Assembly (NCBI RefSeq): GCF_018614575.1
Contig: NZ_JAGGOJ010000011.1
Span: 62,001-126,000 of the forward strand
Origin: Streptomyces sp. ISL-10
GTDB taxonomy: Bacteria > Actinomycetota > Actinomycetes > Streptomycetales > Streptomycetaceae
Length of the DNA stretch: 64,000 bases
Direction of reading: 5' to 3'
Both the position numbers and the translations under genes were made by a program. The notes beneath the pieces are model-generated. The model searched no databases. It had not been told where the DNA came from and worked only from the letters and a program-made list of their open reading frames with translations. Shown piece after piece: positions 31,137 through 39,674 of this stretch; within the stretch, counting starts at the first letter, position 1; each line of letters opens with the position of its first letter.

Positions 31137-31985
31137 TCAGCCCAGTTCGAGGCTGGTGATGCCGAACAGCCCGGAGTGGTCGATCCGCGGGGCCGGGCCC
31201 GTGTACATGCGTGCGGTCTCGAAGGACGGCGCGAGGCCGAGTTGCTCCATGAGGTGCACGGCAGCCGTGTTGAAGTCGGGCACATCGATCGCCACGGGCT
31301 TGCCCGGTGTGGTGGCCGAGAGCTCTGCCACCAGCGCAGCGGCCACATCGGGCGAGGCGGCATAGAGCGGCCCGATGCGCGAGGCCGTGCGGCAGGCCCG
31401 CATGACGGCCAAGCCCCGCAATTCTCCGTTGTGCATCGCGGCCAGGGCGCGGCGCTGCGGTGCGGCGATCCAGGGCGCCAGGAAACTGTCGCGCGCGGCC
31501 GGGAAGAAGCGGCGGTCGTAGGCTGCGAGTTGGTCGAAGGGCAGGGTGCGGGCGTCGACCAGGGTGACCCCGGTCGGCGTCGTGGTCTCGGCGGTCGGCG
31601 TGCCTTCGTAGCGAATGTTGTTCCAGGCGGTCCGAAAACCGGATGTGCGGTAGTTGCCCTGTTGGGCGACCACTCCGTCGAGCCCGACATTGCGACCAGC
31701 GAGTCGTGCCATGCCGGCGTGCCACAACTGGATTCCATAGCCCTGGCCACGCAGCGGTGGGCGGGTGATGTAAAAGCCCAGGAACCCGGAGTCGGTGCCA
31801 TAGCGTACGACCGAGATGCAGGCGACGGGCTCACCGTCGAGCCGCCCGATCAGGAAGCCGTGCGGATCGGTGGCGAAGAAGGCATGGCCATCGGTACGGC
31901 CCGGGTTCCAGCCTTCGGCGTCGGCCCAATCTCCCATTCGTGCGATGTCGTCGGCGCTCGCGACAGTGATCTCAAATTTGGGCAC
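31137..31985 (-). CDS. GNAT-family N-acetyltransferase with C-terminal second domain
   Basis: A 282-residue protein from ATG 31985. Residues ~1-135 are a GNAT domain: CISVVRYGTDSGFLGFYITR, then PPLRGQGYGIQLWHAGMARL is the acetyl-CoA loop (R/Q-x-x-G-x-G). Residues ~150-280 form the additional acetyltransferase-like domain seen in YitH-type proteins (FDQLAAYDRRFFPAARDSFL, KPVAIDVPDFNTAAVHLMEQ). Substrate unknown. It stands alone between transposase debris and a truncated transporter. Confidence 0.8.
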   Translation of the reverse strand: MPKFEITVASADDIARMGDWADAEGWNPGRTDGHAFFATDPHGFLIGRLDGEPVACISVVRYGTDSGFLGFYITRPPLRGQGYGIQLWHAGMARLAGRNVGLDGVVAQQGNYRTSGFRTAWNNIRYEGTPTAETTTPTGVTLVDARTLPFDQLAAYDRRFFPAARDSFLAPWIAAPQRRALAAMHNGELRGLAVMRACRTASRIGPLYAASPDVAAALVAELSATTPGKPVAIDVPDFNTAAVHLMEQLGLAPSFETARMYTGPAPRIDHSGLFGITSLELG

Positions 31986-32091
31986 TGCTCACTCCAGAAA
32001 CGTCGTCAAGTGGGGCCACCCCCCGGCGTGATGAGCATGCCAAGGATGTGGCGCTTCGCCGGGGAACTTCGGATACCGGTCTACCCCCGGC

Positions 32092-32274
32092 ATGGTCGCT
32101 TCGTACCGGGCCATGGCCACAAGCGGCTCGGTCACGGGCTCCACCCTGCCGGGCCAAGGCGCGTTCACCCTCGTGTTCGCGCTCGGCGCCGTCTTCGCGG
32201 CGGTTGGTGTCGCGGCGGTTGGTGTCGCGGTGGTCCTGCTCCTGCCGCGCGCAGCCAGAGCAAAACGTCGTTGA
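32092..32274 (+). pseudogene. C-terminal fragment of an MFS-type transporter
   Basis: Sixty residues ending in a membrane helix (FTLVFALGAVFAAVGVAAVG) and a basic tail LLPRAARAKRR, the usual end of a major-facilitator permease. No upstream part exists. The opposite strand is also open here, so the assignment is tentative. Confidence 0.3.
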
Positions 32275-32884
32275 TGGCGGCGAAGGCCCGCTTGACCGCG
32301 GGATTCACGTCGCAGGTGACGGAGCACGTCGCGAGGGCGGCAGGTTCCCCGTCCAGCAGAAACCGCCTCCCACCGCCCAGGACTCCGGGAGATCCCTGAG
32401 CGCGCCCCGGCGTGGGGCTGTTGTCACATCCGGGCTCGTCCCGCGTCCGGTCGTGGCGGCGGCGGCGAAGTGGCAGCGTCGCGAGGAGCAGTCCCGCGAA
32501 CAGTGCCGCGACCAGGGGTACGCCGATGGCGTCGAGGGTTTCGGCGATCCATCGCCGCATGGTGGTCGTCGCGTCGATCACGGGGTCTCCGGCGGATGAT
32601 CCACGCAGCACGCGGATCTCGTACCGGCCGTAGTACGCCACATACGCGCCGACCAGGAACAGCAGGCCGCCGCCGAGGCGGCGCAGGCGTTGCACGCGGG
32701 CGGTACGGGTCAGCGCCACCGAGAGGGCAGCAGCGCCGACGGTCACTGGCATTCCGGCGGCGTACGCCGCGAACAGAAGGAACCCCTTCGCCTTGGAGCC
32801 GCTGCGGAACGCGGAGACCACGACGGCAGGTCCGGGCCGCCGGGCCGCCCTGGCGGTATCCGGCTCGTCGGTATGTGAGCGCAC
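32165..32884 (-). pseudogene. 5'-truncated CcdA-like cytochrome c biogenesis membrane protein
   Basis: From GTG 32884, directly after an in-frame TAA, the sequence reads VVVSAFRSGSKAKGFLLFAA, AAGMPVTVGAAALSVALTRT and GGGLLFLVGAYVAYYGRYEI. These are the second-half membrane helices of CcdA/DsbD-type thiol-disulfide transporters. The first helices with their Cys are missing. The open frame continues past the last helix (VPLVAALFAGLLLATLPLRR) into sequence that is probably not native. It lies just downstream of the ArsM-like gene and belongs with the MauE-like gene functionally. Confidence 0.55.
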
Positions 32885-32914
32885 TTACGTGCGGGCAGGT
32901 GGATCGTGCGGCCG

Positions 32915-33733
32915 TCAGGGGGATTTCTCGGCGATGAGCAAGGCGTAGCCGAGGACACCGTCCGCGACGGCCCTGCGGGCAGCGGCCAGGACGGCCGGGG
33001 CCGCCTCCAGGTCCACGCCGCCGTCGCTGAGTTCGGACGCGGCGGTCAATCGCAGCAGGTTCAGTCGTGCCTCGATCTGGTCGATCATGCGGGTCATGGC
33101 CGCATCGTGGCGTTCGGTGCGGATGGTGCGCAGCCCGGCGGCGGTCAGGATCTCGGCGTACTCGGCCGGGGGGCGGGCGTCGGCGATGCAGGCGATCCGC
33201 GCGGCGAGGCCGGTCAGTTCGGGCGGGAGCCGGTCGGGGGTGGCGGTGACGTCGGTGATGCCGACCCGTCCACCGGGACGCAGGACACGGGAGAACTCGG
33301 CGGCGGCTTGGTCCTTGTCGGGGAAGGTGCACAGGGCGCACTCGCACACCACCGCGTCGAACACGCTGTCCGGGTAGGGCAGGTGCTCGGCATCCCCGGT
33401 GGTGAACACTGCCCGGTCTCCGAGTCCCGCGGCCGCGGCGGCTCCTTGGGCGAGGGCGGTGTTGGCCGGTGAGTAGTCCACCCCGTCCACCGTCACGCCG
33501 TGGAGGTCGGCGAGGAGGAGGGCGGTGGTGCCGCGGCCCGAGGCCACATCGAGAACGCGGCAGTCCTGCGCCAGACGGAGCCCGTCGGCAAGGCGGCGGG
33601 TCAGGGCGGTGCCGCCGGGGTGGTAGGCATCGCCCAGCAGCAGAGCGACCACATCGGAGGAGTACGCGGCGGCGCAGCAGGCTTTGAGTTCATCGCCGGT
33701 CGCGGCAGGCGAGTGGGCGTTCTGGTGGGTCAT
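32915..33733 (-). CDS. ArsM-like SAM-dependent methyltransferase
   Basis: A 272-residue class I methyltransferase from ATG 33733, overlapping the radical SAM stop (ATGA). SAM site: RVLDVASGRGTTALLLAD; acidic strand: VDGVDYSPANTAL. Cysteines sit where arsenite methyltransferases have theirs: KACCAAAYSSD near the N-terminus, VVCECALCTFPDKDQAAAEF at the 'NCVxNLxPDK' position, and AARIACIADA. It may methylate arsenite or another thiophilic element or metabolite. The coupled radical SAM gene suggests a joint pathway rather than simple detoxification; no arsR or arsenic pump gene is adjacent. Confidence 0.7.
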   Translation of the reverse strand: MTHQNAHSPAATGDELKACCAAAYSSDVVALLLGDAYHPGGTALTRRLADGLRLAQDCRVLDVASGRGTTALLLADLHGVTVDGVDYSPANTALAQGAAAAAGLGDRAVFTTGDAEHLPYPDSVFDAVVCECALCTFPDKDQAAAEFSRVLRPGGRVGITDVTATPDRLPPELTGLAARIACIADARPPAEYAEILTAAGLRTIRTERHDAAMTRMIDQIEARLNLLRLTAASELSDGGVDLEAAPAVLAAARRAVADGVLGYALLIAEKSP

Positions 33734-35313
33734 CGCGCGCCCTCCTCGGCGGTCGGCCGGGGTGCCATGCCGCGGGCGGTCTTGGAGCCGTAGGGGGTGT
33801 CGGTGAGCCGTCCGGCGAGCGGAGTTGCGTTGGGCACCACGTCGGCGACCGGGACGCCGGACATCTGGGCGCGGACCTGTTCGCGGTAGCCGACGGAGTT
33901 GTAGGCGCAGAAGGGGATGAGACGTCCGTCGGGGGTGATCTCCTCGACGCAGCACTTCATCAGTTGCTTGACGTTGAGGGTGTAGGGGTCCTGGAAGTCC
34001 TGCACCACGATCATGAACGCCTTGTCGTTCAGGTCCTTGACGGCCTGGGGCAGGTCGATGCCGCAGGAGTCCGCGCAGTCCAGAGCCTCGGCGGTGGCCC
34101 GCAGCTTCTCCTCGGTCGTCTCCGTTCCCATGAACGCGGACGCCGACCAGAGTTTCTCCAGCGCCTCGCGGATCCCTGCATCGGGCATCACGCGGTTGGC
34201 CACGTAGTCGAGGTAGTCCTCGATCTGGAGCAGCCGCGGGATGGGCACCACGGTCCGGTCGCCCGGCTCGCCGTCCACCAGCAGGTAGGTGATCGAGCGG
34301 CAGGTGGGGAAGCAGCAAGGGACGGGGAAGAAGTCGCCCTTCTGGAACCACTGGGGTCGCTGGGCGTTGATCAATTTGATGACGTCGGGGTTGGTGAGCC
34401 GGTTCAGCGGATCGAACTCGACGTGGCGGCCGGAGTGGGTGACGGGCTGAAACGCCACTGACCGGACGGCGGGGTGGTCGATGCCGTACTCGATGATCGC
34501 TCCGACTTCGTGTTCGTTCAGGCCGCGCTCGACGGCGGCGACCAGGGTGACGGTGAGCCCTGCGTCGGCGCAGTTGTCCAGCGCACGCTGCTTGAACGTC
34601 CGCAGGTCGCGGCCGCGGATCTCCCGGTGGGTGCGCTCGTCGAAGCCGTCGAACTGGAGATAGATGTTCACCGATCTGCCCGGAACCTGGTTGCGTTGGC
34701 CGAGCTCGGTGACAAACCGTGTGTCGGAGGCGAGCCGGATGCCGTTGGTGTTGAGGTTGACGGATCTGATCGGCCGGTCCTGCGCGAGGTCGATGAAGTC
34801 CAGGATGTGCTGGTGGATGGTCGGCTCGCCGCCGGAGAACATCACCACCTCCGCCTCGCCCTCGGACTCCACGAAGGCATCCAGCATCCGTTCGCACTGC
34901 TCGTGCGTGATCGAATAGCCGTCGCTCTGGTGACCGGAGTCGGCGAAGCAGATCGGACAATCGAGATTGCAGCCGGTGTTGACCTCGATGATGCCCAGGC
35001 AGGCGTGCTGCTTGTGCTCCGGGCACAGCCCGCAGTCACTGGGGCAGCCGTCCCGCACCTCGGTCTGGAACACCAGGGGGACGGTGCCGGGCTTGTTGAA
35101 CCGGGCCGAGGACAGGTACTCCTCGGCGTCCCCGTACACCAGGGCCTCGAACTCGCCGTGCTCGCGGCAGCGCTTACGCAGGTAGACCTTGTTCTCACGG
35201 ATGTTGACCTGGGCGTCGACCGGCGTCTTGCACAGCGGGCAGATCGACTTGGTGAACTCCACGAACACCTCGTCGCGGTCCACTTTGGCGCGTGGCGCGG
35301 GGGCTTGGGTCAT
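33730..35313 (-). CDS. Radical SAM protein of the MJ0619/tetraether-synthase-like type
   Basis: A 527-residue radical SAM enzyme. ATG 35313 has GGAGGATCC upstream. The N-terminal part has a zinc-like TKSICPLCKTPVDAQVNI and CREHGEFE, then DGCPSDCGLCPEHKQHACLG; the radical SAM cluster motif is TGCNLDCPICFAD (C-x3-C-x2-C); VVMFSGGEPTIHQHILDFID is the GGE motif. C-terminal cysteines (VPCCFPTCRS, LDCADSCGID, LMKCCVEE) suggest auxiliary clusters. This multi-cysteine plan is that of MJ0619-like proteins, which include the C-C-bond-forming archaeal tetraether lipid synthase. Its substrate here is unknown. It is co-transcribed with the ArsM-like gene. Confidence 0.75.
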   Translation of the reverse strand: MTQAPAPRAKVDRDEVFVEFTKSICPLCKTPVDAQVNIRENKVYLRKRCREHGEFEALVYGDAEEYLSSARFNKPGTVPLVFQTEVRDGCPSDCGLCPEHKQHACLGIIEVNTGCNLDCPICFADSGHQSDGYSITHEQCERMLDAFVESEGEAEVVMFSGGEPTIHQHILDFIDLAQDRPIRSVNLNTNGIRLASDTRFVTELGQRNQVPGRSVNIYLQFDGFDERTHREIRGRDLRTFKQRALDNCADAGLTVTLVAAVERGLNEHEVGAIIEYGIDHPAVRSVAFQPVTHSGRHVEFDPLNRLTNPDVIKLINAQRPQWFQKGDFFPVPCCFPTCRSITYLLVDGEPGDRTVVPIPRLLQIEDYLDYVANRVMPDAGIREALEKLWSASAFMGTETTEEKLRATAEALDCADSCGIDLPQAVKDLNDKAFMIVVQDFQDPYTLNVKQLMKCCVEEITPDGRLIPFCAYNSVGYREQVRAQMSGVPVADVVPNATPLAGRLTDTPYGSKTARGMAPRPTAEEGAR

Positions 35314-35328
35314 CAGGGGATCCTCCAC

Positions 35329-35644
35329 TCAGGTGAAACCGGCTCGGTCTTGGTCTGCGGCATCGGACGGGACAGACACGGACGGGCAGCACTCCTCCGG
35401 TTCGGCACGACGGCGGAGGCGGACCCGGCACCGCGGGGCATGGACGACGGCGGTTCGCACCACGACGACCACCACGACCACGCCGACGGCGATCAGCCAC
35501 GGATTGCGGAGTGCTCCCGACAGCGCCGAGCGTGTCGCCGGCCGGCAGAAGCGGTCCCGTGCGGCACAGCACCAAGAGCGGCCCGGCGCGCCCCGCGACA
35601 GCCGTCATGCCGCGCAGGCGGAAGCGTTCACGGGATGCGGACAT
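35329..35644 (-). pseudogene. Small membrane protein with probable frameshift
   Basis: ATG 35644 overlaps the MauE-like stop (TGATG). The first ~45 residues read in frame (RGMTAVAGRAGPLLVLCRTG). A membrane helix then appears in another frame (GALRNPWLIAVGVVVVVVVV), followed by a Cys pair (EPEECCPSV) and a stop at 35329 just before the radical SAM gene. The span is 316 bases, consistent with a one-base insertion near 35535. It may be a sequencing error or decay. Function unknown. Confidence 0.4.
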
Positions 35645-36146
35645 CAGGGACCGCTCTTCTCCACCGCGGGCGGGGATCCCGCGTGCGCAGCGGTCTCGTC
35701 CTGCTCGGAGCCCTGGCCGAAGAGGGCTCCCGGGGCCGGCGCGGCAGGAGCCCGGCGGGCTCCGCGTAGCAGCAGCCCCGCGTAGAGCAGCGTCACAGCG
35801 TCCTGGGCGAGCACGAACCAGCTCAGCCGCTGGGACAGGTAGACCCCGAAGCAGCCGCAGTTGGTCACGGTGAGCCCGCGTGTGTACGCCTGCGCGGCGA
35901 GGAACGCCCACATCGCCGAGACGGCCGTGACCACCCACACCGGCGCGACCGTCCGCGACCGCGGGCGGGCCAGGAACCAGACGCCGCACACCAGCTCGCC
36001 CACGATCAGTGCCACGGCCGACGTGGTCGCGGCTGCGCCGCCGACCAGCCCGTAGCCGGCCAGAATCCCGGGCATGTGCCCGAAGGAGGCGAGCTGGCGA
36101 CCGCCATCGCCGTGTACACCGCACCCAGCACGATCCGCAGCACCAT
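35644..36146 (-). pseudogene. MauE/DoxX-like redox membrane protein with one-base frameshift
   Basis: From ATG 36146 the frame gives MVLRIVLGAVYTAMAV. One base is missing near 36106, and the sequence continues in the next frame as QLASFGHMPGILAGYGLVGG, through helices (TTSAVALIVGELVCGVWFLA, WVVTAVSAMWAFLAAQAYTR) to TNCGCFGVYLSQRLSWFVLA. NCGCFG is the cysteine motif of MauE-type proteins, which take part in disulfide handling of periplasmic partners. The span is 503 bases, one short of a codon multiple. It heads the radical SAM cluster. Confidence 0.6.
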
Positions 36147-36326
36147 GCTCCGAACGTAAGCCGCGCGGGAAGCCGAGAACTGTAAGCGCGCTCACCGAAC
36201 CAGCACCTCATGCGCGAGACCGGGGTGCGGGCATGGCGGGGGGGGGCCTCTATGTTCTTCGTCAAGCGCGTAGGGCAGCTTCGGTCCGGGCTCGATCTTC
36301 TTCGTGGAGCATGAGACTGTCTGGTT

Positions 36327-36743
36327 GTGTCAGAGACGGTGAGTGGGTTGCAGGCGGCCTTGGCTGAGGCTTCGTCTCCTTCGTGGTCGCAACGTGTCCG
36401 TGCCGGGCGTGACCTTGCTTCCTTCGCTGATGTTCCTGAGGCTGCGGAAGCGTTGGTGGGTCTGCTGCTGGACGTCGCGGACACGGCGGTGACTCGGCAG
36501 ACGGCAGAGGCCCTGGCCCGGGTGGGGACGGTGGCCGCCGTGAGGCTCATCGCTCTGGCGGTTGCCGAGGCCGATGACAGCCATGCCGACTGGATGCAGA
36601 CCGGGGTGCATGACGCGCTCGCGGGACCGGACAGTATGCCGGACGTCCCAGCAGTCTGCGGGCAGCTCGCCCGGGCCCCGGAAGCAGCTGTCCGTCGGGG
36701 AGCCGCGGAGATTTTGGCGTGGACAGAGGACGCAAGGTGTTGA
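36327..36743 (+). CDS. Small HEAT-repeat-like protein
   Basis: A 138-residue all-helical protein from GTG 36327. Helical pairs such as RVRAGRDLASFADVPEAAEA and TRQTAEALARVGTVAAVRLI have HEAT/armadillo spacing. Such short proteins are common in streptomycete islands and often serve as immunity or adaptor proteins, but nothing here fixes the role. It is divergent from the MauE-like gene and ends next to the IS110 element. The context GTGTCAGAGACGGTGAGTGG has no strong ribosome binding site. Confidence 0.55.
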   Translation: MSETVSGLQAALAEASSPSWSQRVRAGRDLASFADVPEAAEALVGLLLDVADTAVTRQTAEALARVGTVAAVRLIALAVAEADDSHADWMQTGVHDALAGPDSMPDVPAVCGQLARAPEAAVRRGAAEILAWTEDARC

Positions 36744-36770
36744 TGTGAGTCGAACTGCCTGTGGGCTGGT

Positions 36771-37979
36771 TCAGGCAACGGTCACCCGGGGGACGCGGGG
36801 TTCGTAGAAAGTGCCGTCGCGGAGCATCGCGAAGAGCACGCTGATGCGGTGGCGGGCGAGGCGGAGGAGGGCCTGTGTGTGGGTTTTGCCTCGGGTCCGG
36901 CATCGGTCGTAGTAGGTGCGGGAGGCGGGGTCGTGCAGGGCGGCGAACGCGGAGAGGAACATCGCCCGTTTGAGCTGCCGGTTTCCGCCTCGGGGTGCGT
37001 GTTCGCCGTGGATCGAGGTTCCCGACGACTTGGTCGTGGGGGCGAGGCCGGCGTAGGAGGCGAGATGGGCGGCGGTGGGGAAGCTGGTGCCGTCGCCGAC
37101 GGTGACCAGCAGGACGGCGGCGGTCCTGACCGCGACTCCGGGCATCGAGGTCAGGACCGGGGCAAGAGGGTGGGCCTCCAGCAGGGCCTGGATCTGGGCT
37201 TCCAGGGCCCGGCGCTGTTCGTGGACGGCCGCGAGCGATCGGGCCAGGGATGGGATGACCATGTCCAGGGTGCCGGTCCCGGGAACGACGACGGTCTGTT
37301 CGTCCAGGGCGTCGAAGACGTCGTCGATCAGCCGGGCGGCCATGCGCGGGGCCTTGGGCCGGATCACTTCCACGAGCCTGCGGCGGCCGGCCTTTCGTAG
37401 GGCGGCCGGGGATCCGTATCGCTCGAGCAGCCAGGTGACGGCCTGGTGGTCCATGCGCGGTCCGAGGACGCGCTCCAGGCTGGGGTGGAACTGGGTGAGC
37501 AGGCCGCGTATCCGGTTCGAGGTGCGGGTGGCCTCGGCAGCGAGGTCCTGGTCGAAGCCGACCAGCACGGTCAGCTCGGCGGTGATCTCGTCGGTGAGTT
37601 CCAGCGAGCGCAGGGTGTGGGGCATGGTGCGGGCGGCGTCCGCGATCACCGCGGCGTCCTTCGCGTCGGTCTTCGCCTCGCCCGGGTAGAGGTCGGCGAT
37701 CCGCCGCATCGCCAGTCCCGGCAGGTAGGCGACGTTGCAGCCCGCGTCGCGGGCGACGGTCAGTGGCAGAGCGCCGATGGAGGCGGGCTGGTCGACCACG
37801 ACGAGGACGGTGCCGAACTTCGCGGTCAGCTTGTCGAAGACGGCCCGCAGTTTCGGCTCGCTGTTGGGCAGGGATTTGTCGAAGACCTTCTTGCCGGCCG
37901 GGGTCAGTCCGTGCCCGTGATGAGCGGTCTTTCCGACGTCCAGGCCGAGGAACACGCCCACGTCTTCGGTGTCGAACAT
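36771..37979 (-). mobile_element. IS110-family transposase, intact
   Basis: A 402-residue transposase from ATG 37979. The N-terminal DEDD RuvC-like domain is visible (GVFLGLDVGKTAHHGHGL, VLVVVDQPASIGALPLTVAR, YPGEAKTDAKDAAVIADAAR). The C-terminal Tnp20 domain is complete (APVLTSMPGVAVRTAAVLLV, FPTAAHLASYAGLAPTTKSS, GNRQLKRAMFLSAFAALHDP) and includes the conserved Ser region. There are no frameshifts, so it is probably active. IS110 elements are guided by a bridge RNA encoded in the non-coding DNA upstream of the transposase, here 37980 to ~38240. It does not match the decayed copy at 25821 closely. Confidence 0.9.
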
Positions 37980-38240
37980 CGCACCCTTCCAGGAGAGTTG
38001 CCGGTGCCGGCCTCGGCGTCGGTGTCGTACGCGCGCATCCACGTTATGCAGACCTGCCGCCCGCGAGCTGTCCGGCATTGCGCCGGACCGGACGGTGGCC
38101 GGACCTCTCATCAGCGTCTCCGACGGCACCTCCCGGGCCCGGTGACACCACCCCCCAGGTCATGCCTCCGACAGGGGGACACAGTCATGCCGGGCCCGGA
38201 GGCCAGCAGCCCTCTTGCAGGACCGCGAAGAACATAACGG
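37980..38240 (-). ncRNA. Candidate bridge-RNA region of the IS110 element
   Basis: This non-coding stretch lies directly upstream of the transposase (to the right on the + strand). It contains several potential stem-loops (GTCCGGC ... GCCGGAC near 38070-38105; GGGCCCGG/CCGGGCCC pieces near 38145-38205). IS110-family members encode the guide RNA in this position. The exact RNA ends cannot be set by eye. Confidence 0.35.
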
Positions 38241-38747
38241 GGGCGGCGTGCTGGAGGCCGATGACGAAGCTTTCCTGCAGGCCACAGGTCGTCGGGGTGG
38301 GCTCTTGGCTCCGCTTCCACGCCGCCCGCGTGCCGGACTCGTGGTCGCTCAGGACGAACGCCTCGACGACGTGCGGCACCGGGCCGCGTACAGGAGGGAA
38401 GCCGACCCGCTCGGGCCGGGTGGACCGCGCTCTCCCGGCCAGGCGGCCCATCGCACTGGGTGGGCGTGGGGAGTACCAGGCGTGTGCGTGGCGGGCGAGC
38501 GGATCCGCGCCGAGGCGGCGGGACCTCGAAGCCCGCCGCCTGTGGTCATGCGTGGGAACGAGTCGTCACCGCGTCAGCACGCATGCGACGTACCAGGGCG
38601 GTTGCTTCGGCATTGACGCGGCCGATACCCGCACCGGCGGCATCGCCGCCCGGGTCGACGACCGACGAACACCCCCGGAAACCAAGGTCCCGGCAGGACG
38701 GGGGCCCGGGAGGGGTCGGGGCCTTCGCGGGCCGAGGGCTCAACGTG
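38241..38747. other. Stretch without a supported gene
   Basis: Both strands have open frames typical of GC-rich DNA, but none has a convincing start, family pattern or codon bias. It may contain the right end of the IS110 element and gene debris. Confidence 0.35.
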
Positions 38748-39164
38748 TCAGCCCTCGGCCGGGGTGATGTTGATCATCCAGGCGACGCCGTACTTGTCCG
38801 TGCACATGCCGAAGACATCGCCCCACATCTGCTTCTCCAGCGGGACCGAGACATTGCCGCCTGCGGACAGCTTGTCCCAGTAGCCGCGCAACTCGTCGGC
38901 GTCGTTCCCGCTCACGCTCACGGCGAAGTTGTTGCCCGGCTTGTACTCCATGCCGGGCGGGTTGTCGGAGCACATCAGCGTGAAGCCGTTGTCCGTCTCG
39001 AGCATGCTGTGCATGACCTTGTCGGCGTATCCGGGAGGCGCCTCGGACCCGAAGTCGCCGTAGGTGTGCACCGACAGATTGCCGCCGAAGACGCCCTTGT
39101 AGAACTCCATGGCTTGCTTCGCGTCACCGGTGAAGCTGATGTACGGATTGAGACGAGAGGCCAC
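38748..39164 (-). CDS. VOC-superfamily protein (PhnB/glyoxalase-like)
   Basis: A 138-residue VOC protein from ATG 39164. The family signature runs from RLNPYISFTGDAKQAMEFYK through GGNLSVHTYGDF to QMWGDVFGMCTDKYGVAWMI. PhnB-like proteins are metal-dependent or metal-free binding proteins of varied function, and the substrate cannot be predicted. It is monocistronic; the upstream gap (39165-39674) separates it from the divergent sigma-like gene. Confidence 0.85.
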   Translation of the reverse strand: MASRLNPYISFTGDAKQAMEFYKGVFGGNLSVHTYGDFGSEAPPGYADKVMHSMLETDNGFTLMCSDNPPGMEYKPGNNFAVSVSGNDADELRGYWDKLSAGGNVSVPLEKQMWGDVFGMCTDKYGVAWMINITPAEG

Positions 39165-39674
39165 TGCATGATCCCTTCATGACGGTTTGTCAGGTGTGCA
39201 GAGTAGCCTTGCGGCGGCCGCACGGCAGTGGGGAACCGCGCGTGTCCGGGGATGTTCGGATGGTGTCGGGTTTCGCGCGGTAAGGGGGCCGGGGCGGACC
39301 GATTTCGGGCACGCGTCAAGGAGTGGCGCGGCAATGGACGGCCATTGTTGTACTTACTCATGTTCCAGAAAGCGGTGTCGCCCGAGCGGGAGATGGCCTG
39401 ACTTGGGCGTCGTTAATGGCGGGCGATCCTGGAACTCTTGTTCCACGCAGGGAAGTTGTGCAAGGGTGAGCTCCCTCACTCCCGAACAAACGCCATTCTG
39501 ATCAACCGTTCGAATTCTCTGCGGGCGAGCCTCTCCCAAAAGAAGCGGTATCGCCACCGGATGGTATGGACCAACAGGTCCCGCTCCTTGTCGACCGACT
39601 GTCGGCACCCCTCGACCGGAGCCGATGGCCCCTCAGCAACCCCCCACCGCAATGCCATGGATGGAAAGACGTCT
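39165..39674. other. Divergent intergenic region
   Basis: This 510-base gap lies between divergent genes. It includes less GC-rich stretches (TTGTTGTACTTACTCATG, GATCAACCGTTCGAATTC) and short inverted pieces such as GGAACTCTTGTTCC (39430-39443). Promoters for both genes are expected here; none is clear enough to place. Confidence 0.35.

Noticed and set aside
38185..38451. Minus-strand frame with a hydrophobic end (SFVIGLQHAAPVMFFAVLQE)
   Set aside because: It is close to the presumed IS110 end, lacks a start signal and matches no family I know; left as unsupported.
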